NCBI GenBank assembly: GCA_030386875.1
Contig: CM059567.1
Location: 77,989,130-78,053,129, forward strand
Length of the DNA: 64,000 nt
Source: Morinoia aosen
Taxonomy: Eukaryota > Arthropoda > Malacostraca > Amphipoda > Talitridae
Reading direction: 5' to 3'
The translations under genes and the position numbers were made by a program. How positions within the stretch are numbered: position 1 is the stretch's first letter; each line of letters opens with the position of its first letter. The notes under the pieces are model-generated. The model was given only the letters and a program-made list of their open reading frames with translations, searched no databases and had not been told where the DNA came from. Below, one piece after another: positions 12,801 to 25,854 of this stretch.

Positions 12801-13722
12801 TTATATATATATTATGACTACTCTGCAATTCCTTTTCATCATATTTCAGCTTATGTAACCATTAACTTTACGAACAGAAAAAATAGTGCGATTTATCCCA
12901 CACTTAAAAAAAACAGACTCCCGGAAAAACGCTGCCGAGCAACAGGCTCTTCATTTGTGAATTGTATTCCCACACGCCTGAAATTAAGTGTCAGAGCCAC
13001 GGCCACTCAATGCATCCCGCCCTTTATTTACCTGGTTATTTACACAAAACTCCTGCGCAAATGCAGGGAGATTAAAACAACTTAAAAGCTGGAGGGGCCT
13101 TTCAGGGTTTTGCACTTTTTTGCAAATAAAGAAAACCCAGGAAGATAGACCTCATTTGTCTCATTCAAGAGGAATGGAAAGTGTAAAGGGTCGATTATTC
13201 TGGAACTGGGCCGCAGGAGTTGGCTCGTTTATGCTCTTGAAGTGATTCTCAGCTCCTCTCAGAGCAGAATAAAGAGTGTGGCTAAACAATGGACAGCCCC
13301 CGCCTTTTGCTGGATGTCCTAACGAGCTCCGGATCTGTTTGGAGGGCAGACGTTGTAGCGTGACTAGGCAATCGCCGCCCGCTCGTCCTCACATAACTTA
13401 CGGAGTCATTTTTCTAAGCGAGAACGTACTTACAGACCGACAAGTACATGAAACGATATTCAAGTGCATGAAATGATCAAACATGATTAAAGTTTGGATA
13501 AGTAGCTAACCTCAGAGCTAAATTAATCTCATGATCTTTTATTTTGAATTTAACCCTGGATTTAACTCCTCTGATAATCTGGACGAGTTCCAGTGGCCAT
13601 GTATTTTGGTTAACATAAAGGATAAGAAAAAAGTTATTAGGATAAAAATATAATGAATGTAAAGTGTCAACTCGTGCCGATCTAATTCAAGTTTTAATCT
13701 ATCATAAAATAGCAGGGGTGTT
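9840..13722. other. mixed spacer with small GC-richer patches
   Basis: No gene recognised. A patch near 10480-10740 is GC-richer and includes a splice-bordered 48-nt segment described in the findings. Another at about 12960-13420 is GC-richer with pyrimidine-rich runs. The remainder is AT-rich without tandem structure. Confidence 0.45.
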
Positions 13723-13794
13723 TCTCTGTCTATCTGACTGTCTGTCTGTCTGTCTGTCTGTCTGACTGTCTGACTGTCTGTCTGACTGTCTGTC
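13723..13794. repeat. TCTG tetranucleotide microsatellite
   Basis: About 18 units of TCTG with interspersed TATC and GACTG variants. The tract is open in reading frames on both strands only because of its period; no coding role is implied. Confidence 0.95.
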
Positions 13795-14337
13795 CGAAGC
13801 CAGCCGAAAGTGTGTGATAAGCGTATCTGTGATACAAGCTTCATCAGCTCCCTAATTTTCAGTGTATTAATCTATCAGACTCGAGCGGGAATGAATATCC
13901 CGCGAATTCTTAGGAAATAGGAACGTGTGTCATGGGATTTGTCGAACATTATTATACATTTTTAACGGGCCGTGTTCACTCGACCTCATCAACTCTCGAG
14001 AGATTGAATTTTTTATTTTTAATGGCCTTTCTTTCATTTCGCTTTCTTTCTTATTTCAAATACAGGGGGCGGACTATGTAGTTTAAATAGCAGCATGAGG
14101 GTATTCATGTGATGAGAAGCTTGGATCCGTGACTTCAAATAGCAGCCTTGCATGAAGTCATTGTGCTGCTTAATTTGATGATTTGCGCGCGCGCTTACGA
14201 TATATCGAAATTTTTCTAATGCTTTCTCTTGGGGGAAAAGGGTCTTTGAATTAGGTTGAAGTGTCGGACACTTTATGAACTTGAATGTCTGTCAAAGCAT
14301 GCGATCAATTTCAATGAAAAAATCATGATTAAAATAT
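13795..14337. other. spacer
   Basis: AT-rich sequence with a short GCGCGCGC run near 14187. Nothing recognised. Confidence 0.4.
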
Positions 14338-14359
14338 CAAATAAATTTAAATTTATTTG
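14338..14359. repeat. 22-bp perfect palindrome
   Basis: The arms CAAATAAATTT and AAATTTATTTG form an uninterrupted self-complementary 22-mer with no loop. Perfect palindromes of this length are uncommon even in AT-rich DNA, but no function is shown by the surroundings. Confidence 0.9.
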
Positions 14360-16383
14360 TAACACTTCATCGTAACTCTGACGACAAATACGGTACATCC
14401 GGAATATTAACATCCAGAATAATTAATTCAGAATCGATATTCAGAACTTTCCATATGCCCTGATGACATGACTGAACAGAGTTAAAATTAATTCAATGCC
14501 TTCAATGACTTGCAGTACATCACCTCAGAACATGCAGTTTGGGACAGGTTCAGAGCAGTGCGTAATAATGCATTGCACCAATAATCCATGCTGTAGCAAA
14601 TCAACTTTGGCAACCAGAAATTTCAACGCAGAAAAAATTATGAGCTCGCACCCGCAATACAGAGATTTTACCGCCAGCATTTTTGTATTCATGTTACCGT
14701 TATCACATCCACCATAAACTGGCTCTGGCAATGTGTTGTCACTGACACCAGAGTGAGGAAGTAACTGTCACCCGACAGTGAACTCCAAAAAAGAAATTAG
14801 GGAAGAAATGTAAAAAGAAATACAATATGCTAAGGTTGTTCTTGAACAGTCCACCATGACGTTAAAGGGTGCACCTTTTATTGGTAATTATAATACTCAC
14901 TAGCCTCCTCAGCCGCCGCCCCCAACACACGCACACATTCTGCAGTTTGGTGTCGTTCAATGGAGTTGACTGCCGGAATCACTGCAGTAGCGCACCAGAC
15001 TATGGTGCCAGAAAACTGCTATAAAAGCAGACATGACGACCCCGTTGCGGCGGAACCATTGCCATGTCTCACTACTGATACTGCTCTGATACTGTTGTAT
15101 TAAGGACCGATTTGTACAGAGGTAGCTGTAAATACCGCTTGGGAATTTATCTATGGCTGTAAATTGAGAAACGTGACTTCCTTGCATTCAAGAATATTCA
15201 GGTGAAGATTACAGGTATTGAGTGCGTTTATCTAATACTCTTACGTTAAAAAAACGTAAAAATACCAAGAATTTTTTAACTTCCTTCATTAATTGTTTTA
15301 AAATAAATGTGTCGACACATATTAGTGCACTTAGTTGTCCGATAAAAATTGCGAATACACTTACCCTCCGAGGAAAAATTAGCATTATTAGTATAATTTA
15401 ATTCAACTTCAATTTTTTCAAAATTATCTACTTGTTTTAGCAAAGAATTCACAAAAAAGTAAACATTCTCCTCAATCATTTACGGTCAACTCAAGAAAAA
15501 TTCAGTTTTTCAAGTCTAGGCGGGCGGATTTACTTGAAAATTACGAAGTTTTGTAATCTAGAAAATCCATTAGGATTCATTACAGGAGGAACCACTGAGT
15601 CTACCCTATCGATTCATTCACGGCAGTAATCTCACGTACTGTCATTTTGGTGCTTAGTTGTATTTTAATTGATGTCTGAATAATGGTCTGATAATCCTAA
15701 CATCATCATGATATCGAAAGAATGTATATTGCACCATTACATATCAAACCTGATCCTTTCTTGAAATTTTTCAATACAAAAGCAACTGCTCCAGCACTTG
15801 AGGATTCATCCAGGTACCTACATTTACTAAAAAAATAAGTCAGAACAAAACCCAAAATTGAACAAATAATCCGATTCGTGAGTAAGTTATCAGTGGCAGA
15901 CATGTTTAAAATATACCTAAGCCCAATAACTTCTCGTTGAGCAGGTACAATACATGTGTTGTGCACAGTGTAAAAAATTAAGGAATAATTTTTTCCATGT
16001 ACGCGTTAGTTGTCATGGGCAGAACATTTTTAACGGAAACAGTAATGCAAGCAGCAAAGATAACCCACCGCAAAACTGTGGTGCATTACGTAGTGCGAGG
16101 GAAGGGTAGGATGCACCGCTCCAGAATTGGCGCGGGCAGTTCACTGCGGCGAGACTGAGGGGATCGGACAGCTGCTGCGCGCCTCGCAATCGGTCAATTA
16201 GTAGGACCTGAAGCCTACAGTCATGAGGTTTGACAGCTCCTATTACGTGCTCCACAATCAACAAAAGACCATTAGCAAGCCTCATGACTTGAATTTGCTC
16301 AGGCAGAATGAGTCCACTTTTCTAACAGACACAAGCGAACGTTTATGAATACGTACGCAGCAATCACCTACTGATTAGTTTCT
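14360..16383. other. spacer with two GC-richer patches
   Basis: No gene recognised. The patch at about 14860-15080 holds GGTAATTATAAT (homeodomain-like core) and CTGCTATAAAAGCAG, a TATA-like word between 5-bp inverted arms near 15016. The second patch, about 16040-16300, is GC-richer, with short open frames on the minus strand only. The rest is AT-rich. Confidence 0.4.
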
Positions 16384-16434
16384 ATTATAACGGGAGTTTA
16401 AATAAACTGCAGTCGTGGATTCTCCCGTTGTAAT
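16384..16434. repeat. imperfect hairpin with 13-bp stem
   Basis: ATTATAACGGGAG at 16384-16396 pairs with CTCCCGTTGTAAT at 16422-16434 over 13 positions, with one T/G wobble, around a 25-nt loop that itself contains GTTTAAATAAAC. The stem is too short for a typical animal microRNA precursor. It may be a cruciform-forming site or the remnant of a small inverted-repeat element. Confidence 0.8.
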
Positions 16435-19300
16435 ACCCTGAATGTTGGGGCATCAGGGTCCAGTGGCATAGGAGCTAGAGTTACCGGTGCTGCCTCATGC
16501 ATCGGATGCACATGCTGGCTCAATAAGTACGAATCTAATAACTGTTTATCTATTCAGTGCAACTGAGCAATACAATGCTGAATTTGGTCGGTGACTGAAC
16601 GATAAGGACCCGAATTTTCAAGTTCGTGATATATGGAAGATCGATTTAGTTGGTTCCCTTGAATTTACTCAACATCAGAAAAGCTTTACCCAGCGCATAT
16701 TCTTGCATTAATCGAACTTTTTTTTCCAGGATCTGATGTAAACACGTTAACTTAAAGCTCCAAAAAGCGATTGGAAGAAGCTGTTAATTTTATGTGTCAT
16801 ATAATCGTAATTTCAACCCATTTTTGCACATGCACATGAGAACAGGCTTGCAAGGAGTTAATTTGGCAACACGAACCGCATATGAATTAGAGTTCAATAT
16901 CTTGTCTCAGTTTACTTTGAACGTAGTTCAACTTACAAAATAAAAATCCTTTGTGTATTCTAATCCTCTGAGTGACTGTGAAGAGCGATGAAGAACATGC
17001 TTTTTATTTTTTTTAACGGAGGGAGATAACATACCATGAACATTTAGGCTCTAAATACTTTCCAGCAGGGCAATAAGAAGCCCTCTTTGATTTGATAAAC
17101 GTTGGCGTATGGGAACTCGTTGCCACTAATAACTCTCCACAAAGCTCCAAGTATTTACTCAGTTGAATGGGAGCCTGGGCTTGCGCAGCCCGGCCTCTAG
17201 TGCTGTACCTGCTCCCCGTGGAGTTATTGTACATTCCAAAAGCAGGGTCCGCTACCAAAGCATTATTTGTGTGTCGTTGGAAGATGTGTTTTGAATGGCA
17301 AGTAGCCTTTATTGCCCGCTTCAGGTACACGGAACAAAGGCACTCGTCGGACTTCATTCAAGCGTCTGTCATCGCAATTTTCCGCAAACATGACTTCGTT
17401 TGGAGCCTCTCTTGTTCGACACGAGCAGCTCTTAATGCTAATCCGCCCTGAAGTACTCATTCCAAAACAATAATTAAAGAGCTTGCTGGGGCACATAAGC
17501 CCCTCGTAAAAGAAGGCGAGATTTAAAACAAACCAAGATACGGCACTACTACAAGCTTTGCAAGGCACCCGCTTATTCGTACTCAAAAATGATTATGAGA
17601 TTACTTCGAGCGCGTGATGACTGCGAGACTGAACCTAAAGCTCCTTACGGGAACACGAGATCTGGAATATTTTTTGCTCCTCTCGAGAGGATTGGGAAAT
17701 CGGGCTGATGTTAGACGTTTTTGTCGTAGCCTGAACATTTTCTCCACTTCTGAAGAAATTCGATTTATTGAATATTTGAATGATTTTAAGATAAAGTTGA
17801 TGACCTATGTTAGAGTGCTGAACGCTATTACAACAGTAGTTACATCATTTTCTAAGTCGAAATGGTCGAAATTTTTTCTTACCCTTAAAATGTGTAAGTT
17901 TTTTAATTCAATTGTCAGAAAAATAATGCAGCAAATTCATTTGGCATTTGTGAAAAATATTTTCCGTCGTAAACATAGAGAGTAGATATTTTTATTAGCG
18001 CCTGGGTAAACAAAAAGCAGTTTCAGTGTCTCCTCTTCTCCAGGTTTTGGGAGGCCATTCCCAGGTCTTCCGAAGACCACGCAACAACAGTAAAATTTCA
18101 TTTCCAATTTCCTGAGCGTACACTCAAAAAGTAAAATTCTGAGTCAAAGTTAGTTCCATCGAAAAATAGAACCAACATATGTTATGTTGTGTAGTTGAAG
18201 CACCTAGCATTCATTTTCGTTCAATTATTCACACATCAAACTTATGAGTGAAAATTATCATTCAAAAATCAAATATTTACTTCATGTTCCCACCGATTTG
18301 TTCGCTTCTACAATGTTCGAATCTCCTTTCTGAGTGCTGTTTCATCATCCAATTTTCAGATCACTAAAAATTACGAGAAGAAACGAGTTGTTGACACCTA
18401 TGATAAAAATTCGGTCTTTTCTTATTCCCATTGTCAGCAGTCTCATTAAAAAGACAAAGCAGACTCAATAAGAATCCCTGCTCTAAAGAACGTAGAAAAA
18501 AAATAAAATTTTCAGTTCAACCAACGATATTGACAAAGAAAAATATTAATGCGCCCTGTAGAAGCTAATTTGTAGTTCACATCATCACCTAGTTCAAATC
18601 CAGTTTACATAATCACTTTATTTCTAATATCTTTAGCAAAATTTTTTGCTAATTGAATATTAGAAAAATCTTAGGATATTTTTCACCAAAAAGAAATGAT
18701 ATCAACTTGTAAAGATCATTGTCGCCTCGTTGAACCAAAGAAGTGAAAATTAAAATCATAATTCCTTGAACAGGATTTTATAATAATTTTAAGTAATGTC
18801 CTAATTTACTTTGGATGATTTTTGATGTTTTTTATAAATCTCTATTGAATGAAGTCTCTTTCTTTACCTCGGCGTGAACAGAACGTTATTTTGCGATGTG
18901 AATTTCACGTTTTTAATACAATACAATTTTTAGACCAACTTTTATCTCGATGGAGAATTATTCATTCTTAGTATCCATTTTTACTCACTGGGAAACAAAA
19001 CATTGATTAGTAATACTTTAACGAATCTTACAAAGAGCTAAGTATAGTTTCAATTTATTCGTATTTACTATCTGTTATCTGAGTGTGTTTTTTTAGTAAA
19101 TGTTAATAGTTATTGTTATACAATTTAGAAAGAATTACTGAAAGCTCTTTAAGATTTAGCACTCTTTCTAAATGCTTCCAATCAACAACACATGTCCCCC
19201 CTTTCGAATGTTTTCGAGCCATCCCTGTAATTTTTAATGGTAAATATTCAATATACAACCAAATGTTGAAAATCTTCTTTCCTATTCCCGTAGAGAACGT
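16435..19300. other. spacer with a broad GC-richer island at about 17040-17480
   Basis: The island at 17040-17480 is open on both strands (94 and 114 codons overlapping) and contains GCCTTTATTGCCCGC, a TTTATTG-type homeodomain word. No protein family is recognisable from either strand. From 17990 to 19300 the sequence is strongly AT-rich with nothing recognised. Confidence 0.4.
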
Positions 19301-22300
19301 TCATTCGACGACCTGCGTCATAAGCGCTTCAGTCTCTTCAGAAAAAGGAGGCGGTGGCAGTGAGGAACCTGCCAGTTCTGTGTGAGTTTCAAACAATCAG
19401 GGATGCTTTTCGACAGAAGGTGCCGTGACGATGACGAGGCTAGACAGCTTGTGAAGGAGAAGCTTAACTGACTTCGACAATTCTGGGACGCGGCCTTTGT
19501 TGCCGACACGTCATTATCGAAGCTAATTATCAGGTCCTGAGGGGGCCTCTTCCTTCAACTTAATAGCTTTCTGATTGTCCCACCAGTGATTCAGGGCGCA
19601 GGACCTCCAGAATGGCAAAAGAAAGGAAGCGATGATGGATTGAAAGAAAGGTGAGGTGGGTTTTCTATAGCAACGCGACTCAACATCTGGTCTAATTGGG
19701 GGTGAACAGAGCGATGAGTGCCCTCCTGAGTAATTTACTTGTAAAGGTTTACCTTAAAAAAACGAGCATTAGTTAATTTAAATTCTCCCCCGATATTTAG
19801 AAAAAAATACTGATATTTTCAAAATTTATTGAATTTCAGGTAGTGTACAATGGCGGTTATGCTAATTACGTGTACCCTCACTCGCGTAGCTTGCTTATGC
19901 ATTAGCTCTCGTGCTGCTATTCTAAGCTCATACTTTATCTCAACAAAAAATCAGAATGTAAAACGTTTGAAAAAACTATGAACGAGCATACTTTAGTGCA
20001 AACGACTGTTTTTCCAACAAAATTTTTCTGGACAATTGCTCTCATACCGTAAAAATATATCACGAATGAAATACTTTTAAAAGCATACGACAGATAAATG
20101 TGAAACGGCAGCGTCAGTCATTATGGAGATGTTGGACAAATCGTAGATTACTGAACTACCGCAGATCTCTCCGAAGAACCCCCGAGTGGAGGCACCCTCA
20201 GCGGGTCATTTTTCTAAAAGTGTTAACCATGTGTCCGCTGTGAGCACTGACTCTAGCGTCTACGATTTATGAGCGTGAATGAGTCAGAAGTGTTGAATTT
20301 CGGCGAGTGTAATGGCCAGGACGCGCTCTCATTAGTATGCCGCTGACGCAGCGCAGGTCCATACAATGGAACCTTAACATCAGCACGGGACCTCGAGCAC
20401 TTAACAAGCCGGCCTGGCCTACGCCGCCTTAAGTCAACGCGACTTGCAAATTTGTCCTCAATCAGACCAACACTCGACGCATAAACAATCAAATATGCTT
20501 TATTATTTTGTCAAATGCTGCTCGATTTATGACGTGGAAAGTAAAAATCAATCATTTCAGCTTTAACAGGAAATTTAAATGTTTTCGTTAATTTGCTCAT
20601 GGTTTTGTAATCACTTCGCATGCTTTGACGTTATGGTTGAAAACTAAGGGAATGCTTCAAATTAAATGTAATAGAAATTTAAAACTTTTAATATCAACAT
20701 TTTAGTCCGAGATATAATGTTATTGATCTTTATTTATAAAAGATCATGTAATAAATTATTGACATCCATATTTCTGTGCGACAAGTATGCGTTTACATCA
20801 ACAAGGTTGTCCATCATTTACGCTACGGACTTAGACTACAATTTTGACTAAATAATATGCAGTTATGTTTCCTTGCTTTTAACTTTCAACTTCAATCTTA
20901 GTTGCCCCATCGCATTTAAATTTTTCACTACTCTTCTTAATTTTACTCGATGTTTTCTCACTTATCGTATTTGTTCGAATCAACACATTTGAGTGTGCTG
21001 CACCCCTCTGAGAAATAGAGTAAAGTTGTTGACGTATTTATTATACATTTTCACGCAGCGTACCGTAAGTAAAATAATTGATAATTTCTTACAGCGAACT
21101 AAACATATCACAAAATTCCTTTCACTTGGGAGACTGAAAAGGCTACAAAACCGTTAATAAAAATTTTTACAAAAATATCGAACCAAAAATGTATCATCAT
21201 GAAAAACTAGCGCAAATTCTTCATTTAAGTACATCATTTTTTTTCCCGTGTGTTGAAAAGTCGGCTATAAATTTCAATTTTCTTATTGAACGGCATGTCA
21301 TCATATTGGTATACTACCAACGCTTCAGACCTCTTTACACATTGAAATATTGCTCACATGATTGAAACTTCCCTCATTTAAGAATATGTATGCGTTGAGA
21401 AGTCTCTCCAATTTGTTGGCTACGATTCTCGAACTTCCATGAACTCATTCCAAAGATTTTTTCCTATTGAAATGAAGTCGTACGGCAAGCAGATCTACTC
21501 GAGCACTTGCACTTCGAGAGATGCCTGCAGAGCCAATCGGTCCCTTGCATTCAAGAGGATGATTGAACTCAGCATTGCTGTTTCATCCCACGTAAGTATT
21601 CTTGAGTTTCTAAGAAGATACTTTCAAATAATTTTCCACAATATTGTACTGTCAATTTATCTGTACGAGTTCATATTTCCTTCAACAGGGTAAAAAGAAC
21701 TTCTTCCACAGACAAACAACCTTTGCATTGAGCTTCTCTGTTTTTGTGATTTTCAGCTTGTACACTTACTTCTGTTCTTGTCAAACAGTGTTTTCTGTCA
21801 CAGACATCGAAAGTAGTTTCCTTCAAATATGTTCTTTCTGACAATACACGTTATTGTTGCCATTTTATCTCTAGCAATAATTGTCCGCAAAGAATCATCT
21901 CGCCCAGCGATGGTCCTTTGTAGCTTTAGCTCTTCGCATTGTCTTGGGCACCGACTGCAAGTTGACGCTCACTAATTGACAGCATTTTTGTCCCTTATTT
22001 TTTCCTTATTCACACGGGGAATTATATTTACATTCGCTATGGCTTAGAAGAAGCACAAGAGGCAGCAACATTCCTTACAGCGTCCGCTGTTGGCTTCTTA
22101 TTTCTGGAGCTCAACTATTTTTTGTTCTTATTTTGGAACTGCTCGTAACTGATGGAAGGGCTGTTGAACCTCCTACAAAGAATTAGAACACGTCTCTTTT
22201 TTCATATGTTAATAAAAGTTTTCCTTGTATGAAGAAATTGCACCTCTAACTTTTAAGTGTTGATGAAGTAAAGAAGTGCACTTACCAAGCGGGGGCAAGT

Positions 22301-24261
22301 GGGAGAAGGATAACTTGCAACACTGTTATTGCTTCAATTAAAGCTCTGTTTTACGTAAGGATGAACTTTAGACTTAAATAGTTACATCAGTAGTTAAACA
22401 GTATTAAGCCATTTAATTTTCAAATACAAATGCAGCAAATGTAAATCCATATGTATGCTAGGTATGGTGGCAAAGACGTATAAATTTCTTTATCAAATGT
22501 GTAGCACTGAATATTAGATTGATCCCTATTTTTGTATCCAATATTATCCGAGCCTATTGCGGCTCTGGAACAAAGATCAACACTTGAAAACCCGTACGTA
22601 CATATTTCCTCACACCGTAATGAATGTTTACTTCTTCGAATATTTATGAGCTAATTTCTAAGAAAAAAATGACTGTCTTACAGGAAATACAGTCACGCAT
22701 GTCTGCATTGCTGTTTCCACTCTCTCTGCATAGCGGCCAGGTTGAGACGCCCACTGTGCACCGATGGTGAGAATAATCAGGCACTGCGAATCACGAAGAC
22801 GAAGACGCAGACGCTTGCACAAATGTTGTTCTTACTTTACAACATCAGGGTGTCGAAGAAGCCAAAACTATTAAACTATTTCTTCAACGTTCATACATGA
22901 TTTGAAAGTCGCTTCAGTGTAGATATCTTTCGTAATCTATGATGCAGCAAGTTGTAAGGTAACATCTGTTTCTGGAAAAAATTTGCGTTGATTTATTTTC
23001 TCAACCTGTTTTCAGTGTGTAGTAATATGACTTGCACTAGAGGACTTGGAACGATTAATCCTCGCGAACAGTTTATTCATCTCTGCGATAAGTTTGATTT
23101 AGTATTCAAATATTCCTTCTGTTTTCCCTGAGCGCAAGCAAAGAATCTGCATTTGCATTTGAACTCGTGCATGAAGAAGGAGCCTACTGCAATTTATAGT
23201 AAACGCATCCACTTTTCCGAGTGACAAGGGAATGCCGTTACATCCGTATGAGTTTAATGTGAAGTAATTGAAAAAATATTCAGTCTTCACGCTCTGCGGG
23301 TTCAAATTATGACTAGAGAGGAGTGTTGCAGCTGTTTCTGTTTTTAAAGCAGAACAGCATTTTCTGCTTGGATGAACTTGGAACTCCGCTATTATAATAC
23401 AATTTTCTAGCTGGGCAAATTGGATAGAGCCATTCATAGACTCAAAACAAATGAAGGGACAGGAATGAGCGGCTGACAAAGCGCCCCGGGAGCGTACGCC
23501 AATTCTCCACCGCCGGTATATTAATAACACTTTTTATTATTCTGTATTGAATCTCAACGTACCGTTATTCCTTCAAGCTCTAAGTAACAAACATTCTAAC
23601 ATAAAATCTACGTGTGAGTTTGATGTAGGTAAGTCGTCATTTTTGGTTGTTTGGGTACTAAAAGCTCTGAAAATTTTAAAATTTCGGTTTTTCAGAAAAA
23701 ATCTCTTTCGGAGATCGATACTTGGTGCTATAGTTATAGCACCTTCCGTGTCAAATGAATCACATCAAGACCTTGCTCTCATAACAGAATTTACTCAATT
23801 CGTAATTTTCTCCATGCTGAGCTTTTCCCCTTGATATACTTTTTCTAAAAAAATATTATTGTTTTTCCCGGTTCGAGAGACAAGATAGAATTTTTTAATC
23901 TCAAACTATGCTGAACACCTATTCGTGGAGCGAACCATCAAACAGGTGTTCAGTTGATCCGCCCACCTCATTCAGCGGTTACAGATCACGCATTTTCTTG
24001 TGATTAAGTTACAGATTTGGTTAATTTGCAGTCCTTAAATTAGACAAGCTTTATGCCTTTCAGATCTTGAAATTTCCCTCTTCATGTTTCTTTTAAAAAC
24101 AAAACCGTGCATAAACAATCCATTAAGTGCATATCCGAATAATATTGTCATGACCAAATACTTTCAAATTTGTTTACTCTATTTCCAAATTCTACTTGAT
24201 ACTCATTCCGTTTCGCACCGCTCTCAAGATTTCATGTTGAGCAATCTTTCTAGAAGTGTGT
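19301..24261. other. spacer with GC-richer islands near 19300-19720, 20140-20480, 22700-22850 and 23100-23520
   Basis: No gene recognised. The minus-strand frame at 23099-23530 stays open for 143 codons but has no recognisable domain. A strong donor-like GTAAGTATT lies at 21592 (see findings). The AT-rich parts contain no tandem arrays. Confidence 0.4.
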
Positions 24262-24390
24262 TTTTGGCTGATGACGTGTAGATATCCGAAACTTTTGGCT
24301 GGTGACGTGTAGATATCCGAAACTTTTGGCTGATGACGTGTAGATATCCGAAACTTTTGGCTGATGACGTGTAGATATCCGAAACTTTTG
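24262..24390. repeat. 31-bp tandem repeat, four copies
   Basis: GACGTG recurs at 24273, 24304, 24335 and 24366, exactly 31 bp apart. Each unit has TTTTGGCTGATGACGTGTAG followed by ATATCCGAAAC; only one base differs between units (GGTGACG in the second). The near-identity points to recent expansion. Each copy contains a TGACGT half-site, so the array could gather bZIP proteins, but this is inference. Confidence 0.95.
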
Positions 24391-25854
24391 ATCATAATAC
24401 ATTGTAATAATATCGTGCAGGACTCGCGCATTCTTGCATCTTTTTTGTTTCAAATTTACTGGGAACTGCAATGTACTATAGAAATGATAGCTTCACTCGG
24501 CTGGTGCAGTTTCTAATGCTGACCATCAACGCTACAAAAATGCACGAAGGCTGTCGAATTTAAAATGACTTACGTCAGTAATTTAGGGCTCTAGAATTTC
24601 TATCTTTTCAATCTATGTAATTAGAAATCACAATGGCACTGCAGTGATGATTGCTAACCCGAGTGAATGCCCTTGAAATCGTGATTAAATCGCAATGCTA
24701 AAAACTCGTTTCATACACACATGTAAAAAGTTAAGTTAATGATAGTCGATCATACTCATGGAGATATATTGCATACCAGCAGAAATCGTGTCCTTCCATT
24801 TTTTATTGTAATGAAAATTCTGGGGTACAAATTATTCACTCAATGTACGTAATTAAACAGCCACAGCAAAAATTTATACACAAGACCGAAATTTTGAATA
24901 AGAATTTGGTCCAACTAAATTGATTCAATGATTCAGTCGTAGGTGTGCCTAGAAGAGCAATTTTCTCGCACGATCTGGCCAGTTCAAGCGTAACTTAGGT
25001 CATTAAAATTCAAGTTCCCAGACAATCAATGCTTAAAAATCAATAGCAGCAATTTTAAGCCGTTTGTTCGGTTCCTATTTATCATGATTGGGGCTGGTAA
25101 AACTCATAAGGCCAGCAATCTACGCCAATGGCCTCTTAATCAGGACCCGCTGCTAATATCACGGGGCGGCCATGAAACGTGGCCCCACCGCTCACTTTGC
25201 GTCGCTAGCGAGGCCTGCGTTAGGCCTCTTAACTGTTGTGGGATTTGCTCTCGTTCGCACAACCCGGATCAGGTTGGTGTTAGTAGGGACTATTATTGAG
25301 TCTCCCACTGATCTCATTAATAGCCGCAGGCCATGTGCCCGCTTATTATTCCAATAATGTGAGGGAGAAGGCGCACATGCTCCACAAAGGGTCACAACAC
25401 CAAGGAATGAATTACGGTCACTTGCGGAAGAGTTATTTCGATCCGCGCTGGATACCACGTGCCGAGCTGGTGACAGAAGTGGGCGTCGTCCTGCTAACTT
25501 CACACTGCTTACATTAAGAGATGCACTGGGCATTGCATGTCGCTAAATTGTGATGCAACAATAAGTGAAAGGAGACAGCCGCGCCCCTTCTTTATGCGAG
25601 GGAGTGGTTGCAGTAAAAATTTTAGTAGCTAACTGACCTCCGTCCGTAAGTTCCGCACAACGAGTTATCTTCGTTGTTCATGCATGTACTCGAGCGCCTT
25701 CAACAAAAATGAAACTAACGTTGCTGGTTTCATCCTTAGATCATCCAATAAGAGCGCGGAGAAATGAATTTTAAAGCTTGTTCATCATACGATGAGGGAG
25801 ATGATTTCTTTGTGAATCCTACGCTTAAATAATGCTTAATTTAATTTACCAATC
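24391..25854. other. spacer with a large GC-richer island at about 25080-25660
   Basis: The island is one of the longest in the window. It holds several Taq-rich and palindromic words (GGCCGCCCC-type complement, CTAATATCACG, CATTAATAGC, GGATACCACGTG with an E-box) and overlapping open frames on both strands without recognisable domains. It resembles a regulatory island more than a gene. Confidence 0.35.

Noticed and set aside
18300-18330. GTTCGAATC as a tRNA T-loop
   Set aside because: No acceptor or anticodon stem around it; the same word occurs alone elsewhere in the window (about 20964).
24262-24390. CRISPR array
   Set aside because: Units are directly abutting 31-mers without unique spacers, and the sequence is eukaryotic.
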